Assembly: GCA_001724265.1 (NCBI GenBank)
Contig: MEDY01000068.1
Span: 1-64,000, forward strand
Reading direction: 5' to 3'
DNA: 64,000 nt
From: Rhizaria sp. SCN 62-66
Taxonomy: Eukaryota; Rhizaria, unplaced
Shown: piece by piece, positions 60,201 to 64,000 of the stretch
How the letters are laid out: each line of letters opens with the position of its first letter
Position numbering within the stretch: the first letter of the stretch is position 1
Translations under genes and position numbers: made by a program
The notes under the pieces: model-generated
Seen by the model: only the letters and a program-made list of their open reading frames with translations
What the model was told of the DNA's origin: nothing
The model's database searches: none

Positions 60201-63200
60201 CGTGCGCCACAGGATTGGGGCGCCAACAGTCAGGAGAAATGTCTCACGATCAGGAGACACCATAATGCTTGGGACGCTGCTGTGGGTAGCAGCAGTCGAC
60301 GCTGAGGGCAGTGTGAAGTCAATCTTGGTGTGGACGCCACTGCTCTCATAGAGCGGTGCGTCACTAATGCGCGATAGCACGGTGATATAGCCAGACGTTG
60401 TCAACATTTTACTTGCAGCGCTTGCGCGGAACAGCACAATCTGGTTCTCAAAAGAAGTCAACTTCATGTCGACAATTGGCTCACCAGGAACAACTGCTAC
60501 ACGTGTGACTGTGTTACTAGCATCATTGACCATAAAGATGTGGCTAAGCAATGGCTGTTCTGTCGTATCAAGCCTTGTGGCAATAATAACACATTCTTTT
60601 GGGTCAGTGCCAGTGTGTGTGCCAGAGCACATATCAACTGCAGTAATAACAACCCCTGGGCGGGCATCATTGTAGACCGTCGAGTCTGTAAGTGTGGTCG
60701 TCAGCTGGCCACGCTTCAGCAGCTTGCACAGGCTGCCAGACGAGTATGCGCCTGGAAGACCAATGCGCACGCAGGCAACAAAGCCGAGGGCTGCTTGTGA
60801 GCTTGTGAGCGCAGTAATCACACTGATCTCATTAAACACTACTTGCATGCGTAAGAAAACCAACGTGTTGTCGGCAGCTAACGTGTATGTAACCAGTGAA
60901 GGTCCAATAGGAACAAGGACGAGAGCAAACGCAGTGTTGCGCAAATGCCAGCCATTAATTACGGGCCCAAACACACTTAGCTCAGTTGCGGCCAGCCCAG
61001 TATAATCCGGTGCGGTTGGGAGTGGAATCACGACGTTATCCGTAATGTGGCTAACTGTGAAGCTTGCGCCAACAACAACAAGCCGTGTGTTGTCAACATT
61101 GACAAAAACAGTACGCTCGTCGGGCGCCACAGTCATCGCGTAACGCGTGCCCTTGGGCAGTTCCACCACCTTGGTCCATGTTGCGCCTCGCAACTGGTAG
61201 GACGTAAACGGCGAAGATGCATAAACGAGCCTGGCGAGAGTCGTGCGGGTCATGTAGAGAATGTTGCCGGTGACGACATAAACAACAGTCATGCTAGGAG
61301 ACTGTGCTGTGGCAGCGATCTTTGTAAGAGAGGTAAACATAGTTGTTGATGGTGCACCCATGTACAGAGTGCGAGGTAAAATGCGATTGCGCGGCGGGGG
61401 CGGCGCGTATGTGATAAGGAACTCACCAGAGACAGCAGTCAATGACGCGTCCATGAACCACGCTGCAAACATTGCTGGCGACGGAATGGTCTCAGCATAG
61501 CCCGCGGTTGAGATATCGAACAAGAGACCGTTGATCAGCAGTGTTAACACGCTTCCAGCCTGTTCGAGCCCATGGGTAACAGCGACGCACGCACACTGAG
61601 TCGGGAACACGGCGTCGAGCAGCTCTGGAGTTAGCAGCGGTGTCGCAAGGACAGAAGGACCGTTAAACTCGACCAGCGCATCTGTGAGCTTGACAGCGGA
61701 GCAGGCCATGGGTGCGAGCGTTGCTGTCTCCCATTGGTCCAGCGCGGAGACGCCGACAGTGTGGAAGCCCACGGTCGTCGCGAGAGATATCGTTGTTCCG
61801 GCGGGTAGCGAGAAACAGACGGATTCCTCACCAACAGAGGGCGCGGTGTTGACCTTAAACGACACTGCCATAGCAAAGCTCTCGCCGAGGCCAATGTAGC
61901 CATCGTCTTGGGCAGTTGAGTTGGTAGCTATATAGACAGGTGCAATTGTGTTAAACTTGCGATCAGTCGCCAAATGCCGGTACGGCCCTGTCGACGACAC
62001 AGACAGGTTGGCGGTAGGCACAAAGGACATGCGCGGCCCAGGGCGAGGCCTTGTGGGAAGCAATGCCAGAGGTGCCAAAGTCGCAGTACCACTGAAGAGA
62101 AAGCGGTTGAACTCTGTCAACGCAGGCGTAATAGCACGTAGCGTTATCACTGCACCCGTCTGTGCGGCGAGCGCATCGCGGTAGCGCGAGTCCTGCTTGT
62201 AATAAATGTTTGTCGCTGTAACGATGCAGAGGCTGTTCACCGCCACTGCCGTGTTGCTAAACTTGAGCACAAACTTGAATCCAAGTGCCTTTTGCATAGC
62301 TCCATATGTTGCGTTCGTAAAGCCAAAAGGGAGCACATCAAACACAGGTGCTGTTTGAGTTACTACGGTCGCAGTGCCGCACTTCAGCGAGATCGTTGAC
62401 GTAGATGAGAAATAAAGACGTGACTGCTCGTGCGCAACGCCTGTTAGTACAGTCATATTGGGGAAGATAGTGGAGAGCTCAGCGAACACAGTGCCCGTCT
62501 TTGGGAGATATACTGCCGCTGTGGTGATAAACGTGGCCTTCATTGTAAACGCACGCCCGTATAACCCACCATGTGCAATAGGAGACAGCGAAAGAGTGAC
62601 CGGCATCGGAACGGTAAAGTCAGTGCGCAGTGCCACAGCTACAATGCTCTTGGCAATTGCAGTCGTGGCCGCCGCAGTCCGGTTGTAGCAGATAGTCATG
62701 GTGACAGTTGGCGGGTTGCTGAGCTTTGTTGTGTCGACGGAAACGTTGCGGCGAACCAGAACAAGGGACTTTTCAGCGGGCCAGCCCTTGTCAAATTGAA
62801 TAAAAATCTCGCCAGTTGCAGTGACAACGCCGCTGGTGCCGATCTCTGTACTGGCGTAGGGCAACATTGTGCCGGGTGATGCGACGATAAGACCCAACGA
62901 ATCCAGAAGATTAGCCCACGAAACTGTCATTACAAGGAAATAGTTGGGCGGGATCGGCATTGCGGGCGTGACTACAAAGCCCATGTCGAGAGGGGTGGCG
63001 GCGAGAGGACCAGGAGAGTCGCCAGCCTGTGGTGCCAGCGGGGAGACGCTCGGTAAGCCCCAGTTTGGCGAGACATACAGAACCTGCAGAAGAGCCGCTG
63101 CAACGGTGCCCACTCCGCTATCAATCGTCGGAAGCGATGCGGTTGCAGTATAAGCAGGTGATGGATGACCGAAGTACACGTTAGACTTGATTGAGTACGT

Positions 63201-64000
63201 ACTATTCGTAAAGCACTTGATGCCCGAGATAGTTAGGGACGAGAGCGACGTGTTCGCCAGGCGGAGCGCGAACGTGCTGGTGGGGACGTCCCATTCCCCA
63301 GGACGCAAATGTGTGTACGTCGCAAGCATCGTGTTATGCGCTGCACTGTCGGTGCTGAGCGCAGCCATATAAGGAAAGAAATGGCACTGCGGATCAAGAG
63401 TAATCTCAACCGTTGCCTCGCCAAGCATCCCAAGCGGAATGGCCGGGTACGCTGCTGTGAGAGTTGATGAAGACAGACCCGAAAATATGTGCGTAATTGT
63501 AGATCCAGAAATCGAGTATGTGGGCGTCGCTGACGTAGAAGCTGGCAATGTCGCCTCAAGCTTGTAGCGAGTAAGACCGCCAGCTGAGACGAGGTCCAAC
63601 TTGTAAGCCTCAGCTGCTGTGTTGCTAACAGGAAGAGTGAGCGTAATAGAAAGCACAGCACTGACATTCTTCAGACAATAATATTGGGAAGGACTGGCCA
63701 GGCTCAACTTCATTGAAAAAAAAGGACTCAGTGTCGTCCTGGTTAGAGTCTGGGCGCTAGTTCCACCTGCAAGCAATGGCGCCGTCAGTTCAAACGTGGC
63801 TAAGCTAAAGACAGTTGAAACAGCAGCCGTCCGCATTGAGGGTGGCAGTGTAAGTATCAAGTAGTCACCAGTGTTAATCATCACGTTGCCGCCCGCACAT
63901 AATGTTGCCGGCGCTGTAAGAGTATGCACTAAGGCGGTGGTTGTGGCAGTGGTGGCATAAGAAGGCACGCTGCCGCGAACTACGCCAAAATGTCCCGTAT
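45219..64000 (-). CDS. giant surface protein B: Cys-pair repeats, sushi, EGF, IPT, GCC2/GCC3-like and membrane module (5' partial)
   Basis: One frame of 6,260 codons runs from the right edge, where it is still open, to TAA at 45219-45221, with no intron seen. The true start lies outside. In order: about 3,500 residues of Ser/Thr/Val-rich beta-type extracellular sequence, including beta-propeller-like stretches (GTIYIGTDQGDIVTL, VSALAVHPSGTMITVACADT) and tandem Cys-pair repeats (about 56.0-53.4 kb); eight sushi/CCP-like domains (53.35-51.57 kb, closing motifs such as GWSALPPTC); a calcium-type EGF (DIDECDPG...CINTFGSYVC, 51.57-51.43 kb); IPT domains (50.6-50.2 kb); a GCC2/GCC3-like array (50.06-49.69 kb); and membrane helices at 49.02-48.60 kb and 46.66-45.95 kb around a 640-residue cytosolic loop. 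QMAFLYRGYKPTRYYW and the RWP...VDCF stretch match protein A. A surface receptor or adhesion role is inferred from the modules. Confidence 0.9.
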   Translation of the reverse strand, partial: TGHFGVVRGSVPSYATTATTTALVHTLTAPATLCAGGNVMINTGDYLILTLPPSMRTAAVSTVFSLATFELTAPLLAGGTSAQTLTRTTLSPFFSMKLSLASPSQYYCLKNVSAVLSITLTLPVSNTAAEAYKLDLVSAGGLTRYKLEATLPASTSATPTYSISGSTITHIFSGLSSSTLTAAYPAIPLGMLGEATVEITLDPQCHFFPYMAALSTDSAAHNTMLATYTHLRPGEWDVPTSTFALRLANTSLSSLTISGIKCFTNSTYSIKSNVYFGHPSPAYTATASLPTIDSGVGTVAAALLQVLYVSPNWGLPSVSPLAPQAGDSPGPLAATPLDMGFVVTPAMPIPPNYFLVMTVSWANLLDSLGLIVASPGTMLPYASTEIGTSGVVTATGEIFIQFDKGWPAEKSLVLVRRNVSVDTTKLSNPPTVTMTICYNRTAAATTAIAKSIVAVALRTDFTVPMPVTLSLSPIAHGGLYGRAFTMKATFITTAAVYLPKTGTVFAELSTIFPNMTVLTGVAHEQSRLYFSSTSTISLKCGTATVVTQTAPVFDVLPFGFTNATYGAMQKALGFKFVLKFSNTAVAVNSLCIVTATNIYYKQDSRYRDALAAQTGAVITLRAITPALTEFNRFLFSGTATLAPLALLPTRPRPGPRMSFVPTANLSVSSTGPYRHLATDRKFNTIAPVYIATNSTAQDDGYIGLGESFAMAVSFKVNTAPSVGEESVCFSLPAGTTISLATTVGFHTVGVSALDQWETATLAPMACSAVKLTDALVEFNGPSVLATPLLTPELLDAVFPTQCACVAVTHGLEQAGSVLTLLINGLLFDISTAGYAETIPSPAMFAAWFMDASLTAVSGEFLITYAPPPPRNRILPRTLYMGAPSTTMFTSLTKIAATAQSPSMTVVYVVTGNILYMTRTTLARLVYASSPFTSYQLRGATWTKVVELPKGTRYAMTVAPDERTVFVNVDNTRLVVVGASFTVSHITDNVVIPLPTAPDYTGLAATELSVFGPVINGWHLRNTAFALVLVPIGPSLVTYTLAADNTLVFLRMQVVFNEISVITALTSSQAALGFVACVRIGLPGAYSSGSLCKLLKRGQLTTTLTDSTVYNDARPGVVITAVDMCSGTHTGTDPKECVIIATRLDTTEQPLLSHIFMVNDASNTVTRVAVVPGEPIVDMKLTSFENQIVLFRASAASKMLTTSGYITVLSRISDAPLYESSGVHTKIDFTLPSASTAATHSSVPSIMVSPDRETFLLTVGAPILWRTLRAMPLLSPAVIARSSTDITLSYTRSAEISEFLMGSETVAMTTPGAAVGSYVTSSTAPSVASRTTEIIPVTFLLTNALYDTISPYTRDLAYGVFGSLTANNTILVNNPFRLAARVPGESSLLSIGDTSFPETSWFGGDTPTIIALEFSNPVMGEAGTMRVFFASPDSVHGASTWTFTQPYFQMVSQTATVYAQNSALSYAATCTVSTPATAITCAALTPTTYTSSVVLRIDLVGALLTAGSVDLAVAANSLSATRSAVASINAALYAYKRPAARPTGQFGFSHRAPLRHLPQSGVDVSWNSHSPYAFCYAFSSYHRGCYQYDYKSTTITGDWTTQDNTRVAPVSTQAAAYGAQGTLVSLVPETPTGTRVGVMRFFTSSASKPLPVDGMKWYLDLPFDPDLFELRIGGGAAHMYIVSSAEITGALVIVYNDNKEVVMLARLNPRTLRASGAANVLTRDMLNRMQTPIRFASSVVGDKVVAVLDWTAPTDLTIKTDPTTRVVFIYASGDVRICAASIREKLAVPNRATDDPTVDDFGLTCSGLGSATETLKASDDVPVTPTAAVIDASSGTIYIGTDQGDIVTLRFSVTAGAVTYTMNPVRSLRTVCPVSALAVHPSGTMITVACADTGTLLQVRVLTNTDFTRLYLRSDQTVGSMVHVAVNPTRDYRAADAVDLSNASDSNAVRSYSRATDFARIISMSYTQHGAYLAVIGALKPSETPVMQFLRSVDETPATVAIDNVKRGALATWTLSFSLQSFPRPASSVMCTIWGPQSSSFTSVASVKVVSVPASTTGVVANITNSLNTLKFIITSGVTSVAGVWQVTVINATNPSIEASNELQPTIACSHSITPINPTAKTWSSTGAVTPTWSGPALPAATYTEMVRSAPQPFTTNPFPWKLQLATASTRVPVVYWPAFSTEPLALLDESALAKTQSYRVQIRLENGFAAPCTINNGFEVIASMVTNNGLSESIAIFCTQATIVTNPIRIELTPWVGSLALGHASDRSFLLDVALHVRPTFKLVATVTIGSTIDSAPIAYAAGTDIDIRLLFDVPLLESSIATLSVSHTLAGCTYVRAVNHTGAALVTISVPISMPADAALIQGNSLLIARMSCTTPVGTGLVAKLAMLADQGFVATQLPARLITGNIFSVSLMPIPFEFEVTGTPQARIVTLNAQPKFASARPVIAELLRNSLPLRVPCTLSFGAYSRVRSVSVSLLTSVNITMDCTEAIAPTENVVLALSYPANDGSYNIINSPVVAWLTSSLRLIRAYSPLASSYSIIHVLTPLYVEVFVSAHIERFTSNIFRHSAGSVCAFGFAEDLVAVDAIRSETDFANALALGLLSESLIYRFSLSSAEQRRHAVLFMCTSAAALAGSVAITMTRYAESYLYPPRLLTHPDTFHVTLEPRAQVYDPTRGPIALTGNAFSEPVSHEYFFDNLPVALRLEWTLPTVRSVSAFVTLDYVDIGPCFFNGDITMTSIVVEVLVTDDASGSLDFLFTCSAMRPSEVLQTQVTVDGTVGETWHVQRLRFTGRTTLTATMTNDTLDLSKPALTVEFPLKSVTPVHFAFSPPLPAAAVLQLSFSNPTAECIFVNDNATTSYVALAANTGMYNLNIKCNFPASIPPQIIAKFAANSSVYYQEFSSSALQTKGNLVFTIDGTSIESYSKLIAGQVYKVVAQFLPPPKAMQTVEITQLTSPSDCVFQLRGTGRYISKPIFVQKGTSENFTANMVCRRTHNVGSHVFINSNAYSGSSIGPVPVFGLMGFDFVMPTNIVGVDREITDLVSRSTLELVALQSGAAALSSPYYLRAPNTNITGVRLRMIPTVRTMTIARIRFASTEGECGFTVYSPSGVPSFTSTTSVTFVLGDAAQTVYVSCTHTTVLPVTLLAEVVEGDLHLPVLSVPLHVRGSVLFSTQQINPAVAFTGEIVANRDWVFTMALEPKAVDVTTFVVSVLANSVTGPQPKCAFRLFSNAVAYQNLSYGAFEFTFDAAMLAVDLVISCSVETKLNPAVIVITNAKDDLYDTFRSAPFSVRGAIWIEDALLERTVTFPPLSAPTTLDRVAVERIHSVRVRLMPAPTASSAFVITPSLASCKVALSSITIISQFKASLSFSVAAGAAEFMFSLYCSSANPSVQLTIVNNAAVFFGQFTTAPFAVENRFDIPTLPGAIHAQEPQLITVSFLPQNAVNAVGRSIQVAITVDSKYANCFGARLNTITGGEPDPSTWVSLSNDILELTVVYALRFDFWFKCMTFTHSYHDGLAAGAAVPRIVVHSIAGIAFMSFTSDPISITLIDCFPFATTVHGRATYHDNGFGITHYKSDAYVSCDAGYELLVTDNTNKTCIVNTLTTPPVTTCTQRMTCLATGWSALPPTCEIFNCGPVPERYPTFGTEPVQIELAPEGNSTSFGSRYLYGCVDGFDLSGSPDIFCTAGGWSATTAPSCVPIECPVLVTANNVGNITYSALPYGTRKFQSVATHECLARHIRTEGDEVRVCQANRTWSGTAPTCRSNTCVSLYNEPTMMKNIVFTRYGSVVPHNPVTNTFLVDTIAQYTCADGYIWDKDTTFTTRTCILSDGWQPVDAPRCVPQPCPTLTPVDLGSVTQAPQNLVNMYGVTASFSCQYGAIMSHSDPHITCTATGEWSSPPRTCFPFSCGVPENIAFAQVSVANSGTYGRLGMYLNTSTVEYRCNVGYNLHYDGYTLTDGTGYVVQFAQQNSFVLGARRECTPRGWFPFSLPVCDVNQCIPLEPPRNGASIVFDDALSTSNGGLIARSYGTTATYVCKSGYEPRDPVTDALTSSKRRCGTLSEGWIPAIAPVCGAIDCGRPDKDSTVAYSEPIEFEYDELVVAGPTRYQSTAIYRCKPGFTPSTGQDRFLRTCSAAAVWLPAPPTCVDIDECDPGLFNGKYFADCAALYGPYSRCINTFGSYVCTPHMTLDILPESVASPDGSVSYNAETREVTPNNARGNQTVVFTLNAGINVAAPFVTHVQYLNTNMTLYPNPNIATYNCTDVLVTPVLIQQSLEYFRVQCTLSAGQGADLYVRMQYCVQPNAVQNNESDVDCSRWNWAWDGTSTGAGLDARWANSGVRISYPLHYFIPSSLHAVTLIGAGQRTSDYVSLTSLGEDVGFDVENLFLERAGLVRMMYGAGNTHDDYPYECIFNQELSFIRSPDQRTIVCRTKDAVNVINLKFKLIIAYRAAYSTDTYSYPQLPSISSVFGCPSDDIVNGVTSGCPTDSGTVRLTVTGTGFLEPLQAMVGGFQCLTLVRESNTQFTCRLPVGCGSQLSLTVIAGSQRFESRGRINYAIPAISEIRGCQRSTALSIYGCNRHGGDRILLRGHNFGAFGSTVTIGGLPCRDLVHLAANPHQEIMCTAPADASVDHVVTVLQRYGELSQDKVLLSYAQCPPGQHSSNIECIPCAPGYFNDIWSQTRCRECQPGSYSDRYGAMSCSICPIGTYSGLGQTSCSLCPRGTFSRERAESCFQCAPGTFAEHEGSFECEACPLGAEHTNDYSFCHCKPGSYKNIDGVCQPCMPGGDCSLPGTSVYNILSMKSYAPSVTHRNPPSVVRAYFPVNVANNVSLSDASRSAQRLVIKALFDTGARPRSRFVFESVLDAFPANVSAVAVSPQAAVPAPSGRLTLYVMVDVLPPTSSLEPPAQELVNAALGDFNAQNSALAIETAFAGAPMVDRNYTRHAVLSFQTCLDSTCAGRNGCVEGHTGPLCSICLPGYGKTSVFKCGRCNDPALAWFIIIAGTLAAIIVCAVLAWKQIVDGRESMNELPAPAVPLLFKIAFSGLQVMAIASKYDLRWPGFLDAFFTGSDTAAGVGTAMVSVDCFLGDNPVISPFWVTCIGIMVLPIMGIILPLLFFMPLYYIAKRNYKKRVLSEMVEQRRLMVEIVTEFESNMRTRDRVAKAQHEAAASAHYLPEIETGALDTTNHDKNMCMVSGALTAHPQEAKPTNNASIDRNLCIKQNFGAQSVFVRDSAGKRRKLVRKSPINELSGNFTEAGPLAPPVQPPAPARDVRVDVTTQRFPRLTRCATSPNSNSTAVQKLGVSPGSQQQFYSSPPPVRNIRRADESPMRISYNAEGYRVRVSPMRVRPEMQDSRHVDAANPPTQLRSDSLQLVGSSFVVPPAFGLLHIDVGLTETPKRTQLSMAHSPRRAQTTRVRVSPMSGDSTSDADARHPFSYDPATPKLPSLKPQVMLPHGLIRTKPRAIVADEQAPVAVARALPAKSQSITDDMPIDSSYEEDPDSLIVFEHNNFFDDDSVCGGRASENDQDCNETTAAAEAVPPHLHDDSESPLFISRPLPMARKSPRDDRRPPLKSTDTSICDIDLADLNVTAPAPSAIDFTGAAVGDDTAFFMRRTLIDEVSVSEAALEHAYAMMNQSRESLFECVAREVDAYTAIVSDTPVFDAQKCKEATRKAKLPVDFARVVQSADDLENMRLLSSLPFDILYNAELLRENLLRRERKLQRVRAEQQRQWYVDNYGEMKGVILFTQLREMRLKADPPKLTASEMRVRLDIAETQYNNIISEFSGYVITTITVVMFLIHPNIARQFFTMLSCKNVGGSDDPSANVVLGDMLERCYSSQHLMFIIALAMPMLFCWVLGIPFFAWFAIYRNRNLVMMSVQGASAITRNLKKIFESQMAFLYRGYKPTRYYWFLIEMIRKAGLVAIAVFFPGALHTQLLLASLLIFVSILLQITLKPFENKIPEMIELLSLFMSFMVFFLANFLFVDTVSESAKTVITVLICVIVILFIVAVVVAFLMLRKQEAALVPLRNALREAHAQGLETAAVIREWRIVRARERRCAEATSLNVLVAKTTAPQEDDKFTPKNKQSEVSTQMPLHPYPRSPMAPSSTESNVFETEPESTEPTSALVKSLTLICEHAHESIAPQALVGLQSFDCDKNSASPGLGLGSGASASTCGTVDTGKVFSASYQNQTDTINTTQRGAILASAIDSGRDINTGLLPPTAAALQLSLENVAQRLIVDAQKQAEQALRFSESRDLELEL

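Overview
The window is protein-coding nuclear DNA from a eukaryote, almost certainly a flagellated protist. Evidence for this: spliceosomal introns of about 90-250 bp, AT-rich introns and intergenic DNA against GC-rich exons, a beta-tubulin tail, an IFT56 gene (intraflagellar transport), and long Gln, Asn and Ala homopolymer tracts. Giant surface proteins built from IPT/TIG, Cys-rich GCC2/GCC3-like, sushi and EGF modules suggest a unicellular relative of opisthokonts (an apusomonad- or holozoan-like lineage), but the sequence alone does not settle the taxon. Most introns start with GTACG rather than GTAAG.

Layout. 1-94: end of a beta-tubulin gene (+). 1029-1803: EIF1AD-like S1-domain protein (+, 2 exons). 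2687-5309: NEK-type kinase with a Gln/Asn-rich N-terminus (+, 3 exons). 5832-8009: intronless, Asn-rich, single-pass membrane protein of unknown family (+). 8489-11709: UDP-glycosyltransferase with a poly-Cys tail (-, 4 exons). 12178-14915: IFT56/TTC26 (+, 6 exons). 15562-17375: NADP-isocitrate dehydrogenase (-, 4 exons). 18150-19062: 129-residue membrane protein of unknown family (+, 3 exons). 21076-38365: 4,980-residue surface protein A (-, 15 exons). 38905-39577: EAF6-like histone acetyltransferase subunit (+, 2 exons). 40235-43143: PDK1-like AGC kinase with an in-frame TAG (-, 2 exons). About 43970-44460: frameshifted coding remnant. 45219 to the right edge: surface protein B, one uninterrupted reading frame of at least 6,260 codons, open at the window edge (-).

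The most striking content is the pair of giant same-strand genes A and B. Both end in the same order of parts: a Cys-containing IPT domain, a GCC2/GCC3-like Cys-rich array, a Cys-rich juxtamembrane linker, then a polytopic membrane module with shared motifs. They differ in their outer regions (about 25 IPT repeats in A; Cys-pair repeats, eight sushi domains and an EGF domain in B), in introns (14 against none seen), and in a roughly 640-residue cytosolic insertion in B. Adhesion, sensing or channel function is inference. The other genes are housekeeping or ciliary and show no operon-like logic. Two short sequence families recur: a hairpin with an identical 16-base core upstream of the NEK and IFT56 genes, and a GTAAGTACCCCCTTA-like element inside the coding regions of several unrelated genes.
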